A stretch of 64,000 bases of DNA from Symbiodinium natans (lineage: Eukaryota > Sar > Dinophyceae > Suessiales > Symbiodiniaceae): the NCBI GenBank assembly GCA_905221605.1, contig CAJNDS010002335.1, positions 149,887 to 213,886 of the forward strand, in the 5' to 3' direction. Below the pieces are notes generated by a model, which was not told the origin of the DNA, made no database searches, and was given only the letters and a program-made list of their open reading frames with translations. This document shows positions 33,105 to 42,057 of this stretch, piece by piece; position 1 is the stretch's first letter; each line of letters starts with the position of its first letter. The position numbers and the translations under genes were made by a program.

Positions 33105-34064
33105 ATGGCGCCAGCAACATCCAGCGCTCTGGCGCAGGCGCCGAGCTTCGGGCGGCGGGCGCTTGTGGCCGCCACAGCTTGTGGCATCGCTGCCTTCGCG
33201 GCTCGCGGCGCAGCCACGTGGCTTCAGAATGCTTTGTTGTACCACCCTCGGCCTATTCCCGGCGACGTGTACTACGAAAAAGTCATTGCCGACATGTCGT
33301 CCAGATTGCGGCAACAAGGCTACAGAATCAAAGAGGTGGAGTATCTTGTGCAGAAGAGGCCTCAGAAGGCGCTCCTAGTCCGGCCTGAGGAGATGACAAA
33401 TTGCCCATTGTGGTTGGTCTTTGGTGGAAATGCCATGGTTTCAGCTGACTGGCTTCCCTTTTGCGAAGCTGCTCTCTCCATGAAGGATAAACGGGCCACG
33501 GCGCCATGCTTCCTACTGGTGGACTACCCTGGCTTCGGCTTCAACAGCGGCAAGCCCTCCCCCAGCGCCGCTTTGGAGTCCTCCAAGCTGGCCCTGGCGC
33601 AGTTGCTAATCGACCTCGGAAGCAAGTCGCCAGAATCCATCAACCTGCTTGGGCACAGCTTGGGGGCAGCAGCTGCCTCGCAGCTTGCAGCAAACCTTTC
33701 CAAGTCTCCGGAAGTGCGGACTGGTCGATTGGTTTTGTCGTCGCCTTTTCTCAGCGTCGACGAAATGGCAGCGGTGTTGTTTGGCGGCCTGCTGCCACGC
33801 TGGCTTCTGCGGCTGCTGGTGACCCATCGGTGGAACAACGCAGAGACGGTGCCTGTCGCAGCTGCTGCCGGCTGGCAGGTCTCCATTGTGCACCCGCCAG
33901 GCGACGAGATCGTCCCTTTCCAGCACGGAGAGGAGTTGCGCAAATCCGTCCAGGCTTTGGGAAAGGAGTGCGAGCTACTGCGGCCAAAGGGGTGTGGACA
34001 TAACGACGTTCTGTTCGCTGCGCTGCCCTCTTACGTCAAGCTGATGGGACTGAGTCGATTGTAA
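33105..34064 (+). CDS. Membrane-anchored alpha/beta hydrolase
   Basis: A single-exon 319-residue protein from ATG 33105; the frame also opens upstream, but only with a TTG. A hydrophobic N-terminal segment (ALVAATACGIAAFAARG) is followed by LLYHPRP, as in ABHD13/ABHD17/BEM46-type hydrolases. The nucleophile elbow GHSLGA gives Ser185, the acid is Asp267 in GDEIVP, and the base is His299 in GCGHND, so a full catalytic triad is present. Family members are membrane-bound serine hydrolases acting on lipids or acylated proteins; the substrate here is unknown. The lack of introns contrasts with the EF-hand gene just upstream. Stop TAA is at 34062-34064. Confidence 0.8.
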   Translation: MAPATSSALAQAPSFGRRALVAATACGIAAFAARGAATWLQNALLYHPRPIPGDVYYEKVIADMSSRLRQQGYRIKEVEYLVQKRPQKALLVRPEEMTNCPLWLVFGGNAMVSADWLPFCEAALSMKDKRATAPCFLLVDYPGFGFNSGKPSPSAALESSKLALAQLLIDLGSKSPESINLLGHSLGAAAASQLAANLSKSPEVRTGRLVLSSPFLSVDEMAAVLFGGLLPRWLLRLLVTHRWNNAETVPVAAAAGWQVSIVHPPGDEIVPFQHGEELRKSVQALGKECELLRPKGCGHNDVLFAALPSYVKLMGLSRL

Positions 34065-34202
34065 TGTGCCAGAAGCAAATGCTGCATGCTTGGCGTTCTA
34101 GAGCGTGCTTCCGATGGTGTTTCTGCTGTGACAGATGTGCCTTGTGGACAGAGCCTGTTCAAGTGACAAGCCAGAGTTACTGAACGGCAAGTCTGTGATC
34201 CT

Positions 34203-34222
34203 GCTTGTGTGTGTGTGTGTGT
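34203..34222. repeat. (GT)n microsatellite
   Basis: About nine GT units downstream of the hydrolase gene, possibly in its 3' untranslated region. Confidence 0.75.
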
Positions 34223-34765
34223 GATGTTGACTTGCCTGCTTGCTGGGGACAACTATGACTCGGGCCGGCCACTCATTTGCTTGTGCAAGTTGTGTAGCAC
34301 TGGACAGTGTGTGGTACCGTATGCAGAACGGTCAAAAAAAAGGATTGTGAGCCCCGAACAGCTGCGGTCCTAATCAATGCGCCCTTTGCCCCCAACCCTA
34401 AGCCCTACAAACCCTGAATTCTACACCTACCCCTGAGGCCCTAGGACGACATGCGCAAATAAGAGAAAGCTTGAGGACGTAGGCCCTGAGCCTGACCTGC
34501 CTTCCTGGAGCGAGACAGTGCCCGTGCCGAAGGCGACGCTGCAGGGAGTTTAGGTTGTGTCGGTGTCAAGGCAAGGGTGTCGAGAATGGGCAGTACCGCC
34601 GGCCCCAGGCTGTAGATGTAGATCACGCAGGGAAGGTACATCTTTCCTGGCAGTGACAGTGCAAACATGATTCTTCTCTGCCAGCGTGTCGATACACCTT
34701 GGGAGCTGTGCGAAGACTTCATTTTGGGTCAGGTGCCATTTGTGCCTCATTTTCTCCTTCGTTAG

Positions 34766-34879
34766 GGCCCCCTATATCTGGCGGAAGGCGTACCTTCAGC
34801 AGTCCATCATACCCGCCGAGCTCCGCGGTGTTTCGCGTGAGCAGCTCGCTGAGCTCATGGCTCTGGTCGTCGAGGCAGG
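34766..34879 (+). CDS. Internal exon of an unrecognised gene
   Basis: A TTTTCTCCTTCGTTAG acceptor opens phase 2 and encodes APYIWRKAYLQQSIIPAELR, then GVSREQLAELMALVVEAG, ending at GT in phase 2. The second half is a clear amphipathic helix. A possible preceding exon near 34684 reads RVDTPWELCEDFILGQ, but it would leave an intron of about 35 bp. No family is recognised. Confidence 0.4.
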
Positions 34880-35202
34880 GTGCCAGCATGGAACACAGCA
34901 TGGAACGCACTACAGCCTCGGTGTGTAAAACTTTGTAAGCCCGTAAACCCCACACAAATTCAAGTCAGAAACAGACACCTGGCCTTTCACAGCGGAACAC
35001 CTTGCTACTTGGATGAAGGAAGAGGTACAGCCGCTAAAGACACCAACCCCCTAAACCCTCAACCCGGAGCCCCTAGCCCTGAGCCCTAAGCCTGCCAAAC
35101 TCTGCAAGGGAGAGGAGTCGGGGCTGTGTAAGTGTTGCTCCAGACCATGCTCACCCACCCCTCACCGGACCCTCAAGTGGACCCTCCTTAAGCCAAGACA
35201 TG

Positions 35203-35287
35203 ACATGTATATATGTATATATGTATATATGTATATATGTATATATGTATATATGTATATATGTATATATGTATATATGTATATATG

Positions 35288-35321
<34 letters not shown>

Positions 35322-35470
35322 TGTATGTATGTATGTATGTATGTATGTATGTATGTATGTATGTATGTATATGTATGTATATATGTATATATATGTATGT
35401 ATATATGTATATATGTATATATGTATACATGTACATATGTATATGCACATGTGCATGTGAGTGTAGTGCA
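35203..35470. repeat. (ATATGTAT)n then (ATGT)n microsatellite
   Basis: The octamer register at about 35203-35292 converts to pure ATGT at about 35293-35370, then to mixed TATATG to about 35445. It is continued by CA/TG-rich drift. ORFs over it (MYICIYVY-type) are artefacts. Confidence 0.95.
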
Positions 35471-35574
35471 GTGTAGACAGGTACAAACAAATATTTGTAG
35501 TACATGTATGTATCTAATATATATACACATACACACAAAGACATACACACATGGTTCCGTGTCCCGTCCCTAAA

Positions 35575-35829
35575 CCCTCAACCCTGAACCCTCAACCCAA
35601 ACCCCAACCACACCACCCCACAGGGGGGCCCAAACCACAGGGGGGCGGGGCGGGGAATAAACCCTAAACCCGAAACCCTAAACCCTAAACCCTAATCCTA
35701 AACCCTAAACCCTAAACCCTAAACCCTACACCCTAATCCCTCAACCCAAACCCCAACCGCACCACCCCACAGGGGGGCCCAAACCACAGGGGGGCGGGGC
35801 GGGGACCCTAAACCCTAAACCCTAACAGT
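35575..35829. repeat. Telomere-type array with duplicated G-rich unit (left block)
   Basis: (CCCTAAA)n runs are interleaved with two copies of a roughly 67-bp unit, at about 35589-35656 and 35738-35805. Each copy contains CAGGGGGGCCCAAACCACAG followed by GGGGCGGGGCGGGG, and they differ at about one base. The block ends at CCCTAA 35829, where unrelated sequence begins. Confidence 0.85.
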
Positions 35830-36121
35830 TCCTTCCGGTGGTGTGGGAGACCACTAGGCACCTACGGGTACGTAACTTCAATTTCCCCCGGTGCACGACC
35901 GGAAAGGTGGGGGTTACCCACCGCCTTGGCGAGGGGTTTGGCTGGCCCTAGCTTAGCGTGCGATAGGGACCCGGCGCAGGATAACCGGGGGTTGTGAGAG
36001 GGGCGGGCTCACAGACGACGACGCGACTGCCGGCGCGCGCGCCGGCGCGACGAGTTTTCGAGCGACGACGGGCAGGGCACATGACTCTAACCCTGTCGCA
36101 TGCAGAGTCATTCAATGAAAC

Positions 36122-36691
36122 ATGTCCACCAATTCTTCGTCGGGACGTGTACCAGGTCAATGCAGGGGATCCGCCGAGCGATCTTCTGGGGCCAGCAACC
36201 CTGTTTCAAGAAGCAGCTTTTCGTATCGGGAAGCACAGCTACTGGCGCGTGCACAACGAGATGCTCGTGACCTGGAGAGGGCTGGGGCGATGCCGTCCAG
36301 TCCAGATCCAAGGGCACTCAACGAGAGCTTCACGTTGGCGGCAGATATCCTTTCGGGGTCGTCTGCTAACACGTTGGCCGACCGATACATGGCAGCTGTT
36401 TCCCTGGGGTTGGCAAGGAGGCAATGGGAAAGTGAAGCGGGCATGTCGGATGATGCGTTGCGCGAGCGGGCTCGATCTAGCTCAGACGCGCCACAGCACT
36501 CCATGCCGTCGGTGGAATCTACCAACGCTTCCAAGCCTTCGTCAGGGGCAAGCAGGGCAGCTCGGAAAAGACTAGCCGCCTTAAGCGGCCCTCCTGCGAC
36601 GTGGGAGGAAAGGGCAGAGCGACCTCCTCTCCGCGCCCAAGAGGGCCGGATGAGTCGCAGGCTCCTAGCTCAAGCCATTGGCCGAGTGTAA
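36122..36691 (+). CDS. ORF1-like hypothetical protein of the telomere-nested element
   Basis: A 189-residue frame from ATG 36122 to TAA. It is Ser/Arg/Ala-rich, with a helical stretch (SFSYREAQLLARAQRDARDL) and a later segment (RYMAAVSLGLARRQWESE). Basic, Ser-rich character fits an ORF1-type RNA-binding protein, but no zinc knuckle, RRM or esterase motif is seen. I do not recognise the family. Near its end a second frame takes over (see next entry), suggesting a frameshift or splice. Confidence 0.4.
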   Translation: MSTNSSSGRVPGQCRGSAERSSGASNPVSRSSFSYREAQLLARAQRDARDLERAGAMPSSPDPRALNESFTLAADILSGSSANTLADRYMAAVSLGLARRQWESEAGMSDDALRERARSSSDAPQHSMPSVESTNASKPSSGASRAARKRLAALSGPPATWEERAERPPLRAQEGRMSRRLLAQAIGRV

Positions 36692-36987
36692 GGGCGCTGA
36701 AGACTCTGGATGCTGCTAAGGTCAGTCTGGTCCTCAGCCTCCTTAGGGTCCCTACGGATCCTTTTCAGACGTGGGTAGAAAACCAGATATCACGGCGCAG
36801 GGCGGTTAAAATCTTTTGTGAACTGCAAGATCGAGCCACGTGGTCTGACATCCTCCTTCGCAGACTCTGGAATTGGGGGCATCGCGCCCGTAGCACGGAA
36901 GACACGCCAGCTAGGGCCCTTTTTCAGTCTAGCACCAGCATAGGCGTCGCGTGTGGAGGGGGGGCCGAAAACAGCTCCCGATACTAG
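36645..36987 (+). CDS. Second, overlapping frame of the element
   Basis: The frame is open from 36601 and coding-like from about 36680 (LDAAKVSLVLSLLRVP, then WVENQISRRRAVKIFCELQD), ending at TAG 36985-36987. It sits in another frame than the 189-residue ORF, overlapping its last 90 bp. It may be the original continuation after a frameshift, or an independent ORF. Downstream, GGGGCCGAAAACAGCTCC near 36961 recurs with changes near 37053, a decayed internal repeat of about 92 bp. Confidence 0.35.
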
Positions 36988-37577
36988 AGGAGGACATGTA
37001 GTAACCCGGGACCATTCATTGTATACCTACTGAGGGGTGGAGCCCGCTGCTGGGGCCGAAGACAGCTCCTGACACTCGTAAAGAGTAGCCCTCCTTTGAG
37101 CATGTTGGTCACAGCACCCAACGAGGTGCTCGATAGAATTGTCCAGGCCTGCCGCCTATCCATATAAGTTCCCTTCCCCTTACCTGGTATGGCATAGGCT
37201 GGTTGTAGTGGCAACTGGTTCCTGGAGGAAACAAGGTGGGTGGAGACCTGGCATAGTTGTACAAAGTCATCAACCAAGCCAGTACCGCAGGCCAAGGTAT
37301 CTGCTTACTGTGCTCAGATACCGGGGGGGGGGGGGTGTAGTCCGGTTGTGCTTTTACGGGTTACCGGTCAACATGTGACAAGATTCTTCGGTCATGCTTG
37401 GTCCAGGCGCGGAACGCCCCCCCAGACAAACTTTCAATCCGCTAACGTTGTCCTACCATGAATGCCTTATGGGCGATATCCCCTGTGGCCGTTCACACAC
37501 AGCCTGGGGGTGACAGTTCTTCTTTTCTAGTTTCCGACCTTGTGCCCCGCATTGCCGTGGCGAGACGGGTGGCAAAA

Positions 37578-37720
37578 AAACCCTAAACCCTAAACCCTAA
37601 ACCCTAAACCCTAAACCCTAAACCCTAAACCCTAAACCCTAAACCCTAAACCCTAAACCCTAATCCTAAACCCTAAACCCTAAACCCTAAACCCTAAACC
37701 CTAAACCCTAAACCCTAATC
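37578..37720. repeat. Telomere array (CCCTAAA)n, right block
   Basis: About 20 heptamers with one CCCTAATC variant near 37660 and one at the end, in the same orientation as the left block (35575-35829). Confidence 0.95.
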
Positions 37721-37735
37721 CACGCAGGGGGGCCA

Positions 37736-37930
37736 TGGGGGGGGGGGGGGTACCATGGGGGGGGGGGGGGGGGGGGGGGGCAGCGACGCTGCACCATATG
37801 CATACATACATACATACATACATACATACATACATACATACATACATACATACATACATACATACATACATACATACATACATACATACACACATACGTG
37901 CATACATATATATATATATATATGTATGTA
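37736..37930. repeat. G-runs followed by (CATA)n and (TA)n
   Basis: Two G-runs separated by TACCATG lie at about 37736-37780. Then (CATA)n at about 37798-37890 passes through CACATACGTG into (TA)n and GTATGTAT at about 37905-37930, an inverted transition. Confidence 0.9.
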
Positions 37931-37980
37931 TTTCTGCAACCATATGTTGTAGCCCGAAAAACAAAGGGGTCCTGGTAGGC

Positions 37981-38123
37981 TTTTCCACCATTGCCCTCAG
38001 AAGGTCTTCGACAAGTGTACCGTCACCAATGGGACCGAGACCCTCACCCTCCCGGGCCTTGACATGTTCGGCCTCGTGGCCAAGCTCCTCGGCCTTGAGG
38101 GGGCTCTGAGGTTTCCGGTACAT
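37981..38123 (-). CDS. Possible exon of a minus-strand gene
   Basis: Read on -, ATG at 38123-38121 opens MYRKPQSPLKAEELGHEAEH, then VKAREGEGLGPIGDGTLVED and LLRAMVEKP, all strongly protein-like (charged amphipathic helix). After about 37981 the frame runs into microsatellite and must leave by splicing; GAA-AA|GCC offers a GC donor. This is the clearest minus-strand coding signal in the window. Family unknown, and it could be coincidence. Confidence 0.35.
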
Positions 38124-38711
38124 CTTTCCTGACTTTCAACGCCGCATGGCCTGCAAGCCCAAACCTTCTCTTGGGGTTTACCCCAGAAAGGGGGTAAAAA
38201 GGATACAGAATCCCCCACATGCAATCGCAGAATCACTGGCAGGAGGGAGCTCTGAAGCATCCCAAAGTCCCAATAGGGTCCTAAATAGCAGCCTGTGCAC
38301 GCACTCCGAGGTTCTTGAAGCCCATCACCGCAAAGTTCCGGTGTTCCTTTGGGGAGCTTGTCAATCGGGAGCCCAATGCACCTTGGGGGCAGGCCCCTTA
38401 GTCTTAGTTTTTTCTCATCCTGGGTCGGATGTAGCAAGCCCTGCCCGAAGGCCTGTAAAGCCCATGATAGTAAGGGGCTTTTTGAAACCTCTTGCAGCCA
38501 GTGAAAATCCTAAACCGAGCAAACCCTGAACCCCAGTGTTAAGGAGCCCACGTGGTTCATCAGCCACTTTTGGGGGACGCCGCTGTTGCAGACAGAGGAG
38601 ACCTCCTCAAGGGGCGCTTCAGCACAAAAAACCTTGAGGGTTTGGGGTGTCAGGTTTTGGAATGTTTGGGATTTTGGGTTCAGGCGTTTGGGAGGTCTTG
38701 GGTCAGTGCAG

Positions 38712-40660
38712 AGGAGATGCTGAAGCAGCACGCGGCCCAGAGGAAAATACGGAAGCAGACTCCCCTGTGGATTGACGCCTTCGCCACCTGCCTCCACGAC
38801 CCAATGCAGGTTTTTCCCAGTCCGAAGGATCTGGAGCAGGCGCCCTTCTGCAAGGTCTTGCTCAGCCCGCGCTGTGAGGGGACACTCCTCCTCTTGGACA
38901 GCACCGGTGCAGCCTTGGAGCGGACGTGGTGCTTGCTGGAAGTCACTCTGACCCTGGACCTTCCCAAGGAGAGGGGGAAGTTGAAATGTTTTTGGCAGAT
39001 TTTGCGAAGTTTGAACCCAGAGCTCACCCTGAACTCCTAAACCCTTCCAGGACAAGGGTGCCTTTCACGCCTTCGACGTGGCGGCCTGGCTTCCCGATGA
39101 GGAGAAGGTCGCGATCCTGCAGGACACGGGCTCCAGCTTCGAAGACACCCAGACCGCCGCAACCTTTCCGGTGAACCTCTACATCAAGGGTTACAAGGTC
39201 GGAACTTGCGGATGTTCCCCCCCTTATACTAACAGCTCCTTAATAGGGATTGCTGCGTACCCTTCCGGGTACTCTGGGACGAAAGCTCTACATGCACGTT
39301 GACACCTCGAAACCAGAATCTCGGGACCTCTCCCTGGAATCCGATGTGCATGTGTCCGCAGGTGGCCGTGAACAAGTCGGGGGCTAGCTTGGAGGAGAAC
39401 ACGAGACTTGTCTGTCCCTGCCCGACAGCCTCAAGCCACACCATACGAACGTGAGGCGTCCAGTCCTCGAATCCTGCATTGCTCAGGAAGCGAATCCTAC
39501 ACTTCCTGGCCAGCACGCCGGCCGATCGTTGGGATAAGGCATTGGGGGCTTTTGGAAGTCTCGGTGTCATGCAAAGGGGGACATGGGCATGCGCAGGTGA
39601 AGCCTCCTGCCGAGTGCAAGGGCTACTCCGATGTTGATGCGCGCATCCAGCGCAGATTCGTCCCGGGAGCCCTTGCTGCAGCGGCGATGTTGGATGACGA
39701 GAAGACCCTGAGAAAGATTCTCTCTGAGCACGGGGACTTCAAAGAGAGCACCACAGCCAACGGGTTCCGGCCCATGCATGTCGCCGCGCAGAAGAACTGC
39801 ATGACGGCCCTCAAGACACTCGTGGCTGTCAAGTGCGACCTGGATGCACCCAGCAAAGGTGGGCAGACGCCGCTGCACGTGGCCGCAAAGGAGGGGAGCG
39901 AGACGGCGGTACAGCTCCTGTCGCTTCGACAAGAGCAGAACTTCAAATTTTTTGTATGTCAGAAGACTGAAGGTCAGCCATACTCCAAGTTCATGACACC
40001 CGTGCTCCCCGAAGCCCGGTAACCTCCAAACCTTGCCAAACCTTGCAAGTGCCTGTGAAAGCACACCTCGATTGCAGGCTCAAGGCCCGAGCGGACATGA
40101 ATGCGCTGGCCGAGGGGCAGACTCCATTGCACGCCAGCATCGAAGGCTTCGGCTTCGGGCTGTCAGATTGAGATTTGTTGAAAGGTGTATCTAGGTGTAT
40201 CAGAGGGGCCCCAAAGGCTGCAACACACAGATGTGCCTGGGAGTTTCGGCCGCAAAAAGGCGCGCAGATCACCGTCACCGGCACCTTACTCGACTTTAAG
40301 GCGGACGCGAACATGGCACCGCTCGGGCAGTACACTCCCCTCCAGATGGCAGCGCGAACTGACCAGGCGGCGATGTGCGGACTCTTGGCCCGATGTTGTG
40401 CAGAGTTTCCCATCGTTGTATCGGAAACAGAGCAGAAACCGCTTCGAGCAAGACAAAACCCATCAAGGGCCCTAGGCTCCCTAAGCCCTTCAACCCCTCG
40501 AACCCCAAAGCTCTTGGCAAAAACCGTAGATCCTTTGTTTAGAGGTTTGAAGAAGAGTGCCCTGGAAGAGAGCGCGCGCCTGCCGAGTTCGCTCCAGGTT
40601 TGCTCCTGGACTTCAAAGCCGATCCTCTCCAGACCTCGCCGGATGGCCAGGACGTAGTAG
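38712..40660 (+). CDS. Ankyrin-repeat protein with N-terminal alveolate-type domain (spliced)
   Basis: The exon from 38712 encodes TPLWIDAFATCLHDP, then FCKVLLSPRCEGTLLLLDST and RTWCLLEV. I recognise this pattern (W..FA...HD, GTllLLD, R.WCl.E) from predicted alveolate proteins, where it precedes ankyrin repeats; it has no settled function. A GA donor at 38969 joins 39051-39197 (KGAFHAFDVAAWLPDEEKVA). Exon 39597-39919 carries ankyrin repeats (NGFRPMHVAAQKN, GGQTPLHVAAKEGSE). It joins at phase 2 to 40078 (LKARADMNALAEGQTPLHAS). A later exon near 40265-40396 reads LLDFKADANMAPLGQYTPLQ plus MAA, and another near 40600 reads LLDFKADPLQ. Ankyrin repeats bind proteins. The first exon, a possible small exon near 39361, and the 3' end are uncertain. 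Confidence 0.65.
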
Positions 40661-42026
40661 CGGGCCATTTTAGGGGTCAATGGCTCGTGAGTCTAAAGAA
40701 AAGACCTTGCTAGCAGCTAGCATACGCTAAAGTTTACCAGGGTGGCGGCTGGACTTGGGGCTCGAAGCCTCAAACTCAAAGTCGGTGCGCCCCGTGCGTG
40801 GCGAGGCCTAGGAGGTGTTGTACCCTGGAGGAGCTACACCAGATGGCGGAACCCAAGTCCAAGCTTCAGGAGACCTGAGTGTGCGGGCTTTCTGTGCCTA
40901 AGCCCAAGCCCTGTGCAAACCAAAGGCCCCGTGCAAACCAAAGGCCCTAAACCCGAACCTGGAGCCTCGGCCGCTTGTGCCGAGAAACGACGCCCTACAC
41001 AGGCTCCCAGACTCAAAGCGCTAAACCAAAGCCCTCAAGCCCTAAAGCCCCAAACCTAAAAAACCTGACACCCCGAACCCCTCAAAAACCCCTGCAACCC
41101 TGAGAAACCCTGATTCCCCTAAAGCCCCCGAAGCCCCTCAAAGAGCCTGCAAAGGAGACGCTGAAGCTGGCGGAGGACCAGGCCAAGGCCGGGCTCCGCC
41201 GGAGCCGGCGCCCTTCTGTGCCCCCCGGGCTTCAGCTTCTTGTTGCTTCGGGTTTTAGGGCTTTGGGCTTCGGGCTTAGGACTTGGGGCTGAGGGCTTAG
41301 GACTTAGGTAGGGCTTTGGGTTTAAAGTTTAGGGTGGGAGGGGCGGTTGGCGGGACAGATTCGGTTTTGCTAGGGTCCTGGGGTTTGATTCGGGCTTTTC
41401 AGGGGGACAGTGTTCATGAGATCTGGGTGCGTCACTGCTGGCCCTTCATGTGTGGGGTCTAGCCTGGCCCTGGGTTTTGGCTGCCGAGGGTGATGTGCCC
41501 TGCTTGACTTGAGACTCGCGTGTGAAACCTCTGGTTATATCTAGAGTGGCTGCCCGCCAGCCACGGAGCGGAAGAGCCCCTCCCAGAAAACCCAAGCCCT
41601 CAACCACAAAACCCAGGTCCGAAGCCAAGTTGGTGAAGGACGCCCGACCGACTGAGGGACTTCGGGGAGTGTGGTGGCTTTCAGGGTGTCGGGTTGGGCT
41701 ATAAGTTCAGGATGTTGAGGTCCCTCAACATACGCAAAGATGTATGCAACGTGTCGTTCGCAATTGTGGTACATGCTACTGGTACCTGTTGCCGGCACTG
41801 TGGCCTGAATGCAAAAGGTTCGAGAGAAGTCCTAAACTGCCCAAGCCCAAACCCCATGCTAAACCTAAGCTCCCGAAACCCCCAACTCGAACTGGAGGTT
41901 CAGTGCTCGTAATTTCCGAACACGAAACTGGAGTCTAGGTTTGAGGGAACAAGAGCCGTTTTAATGGATGTTTTGTACACATTCGACTGTTTTAATGTAT
42001 ATTATATACATACATACATACATACA

Positions 42027-42057
<31 letters not shown>

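Larger units (their letters stand above)
35830..37577 (+). mobile_element. Polyadenylated element embedded in telomeric repeat (non-LTR-like, non-autonomous or decayed)
   Basis: About 1.75 kb of unique sequence starts directly after CCCTAA (CAGTTCCTTCCGG) and ends GGTGGCAAAAAAA at 37577, immediately followed by another (CCCTAAA)n block. A 3' A-tail joined to telomere repeat on one side and a clean repeat junction on the other is the layout of telomere-repeat-targeting retrotransposons (TRAS/SART in insects, Zepp-like elements in algae). Inside are one 189-codon ORF and a second overlapping protein-like frame. No reverse transcriptase or endonuclease domain is visible, so it would be deleted or dependent on another element. 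Target-site duplication cannot be scored inside a repeat. A recombined gene fragment is the alternative. Confidence 0.5.

Noticed and set aside
35151-35573. Several 80-130-codon [14 protein letters not shown] ORFs on both strands
   Set aside because: All are frames of the ATGT/ATATGTAT repeat.
40660-40690. GCCATTTTAGGGGTCAATGG, similar to the spliced-leader 3' part
   Set aside because: Needs an insertion and mismatches, lies at the 3' end of the ankyrin gene and not before a start codon; likely coincidence.
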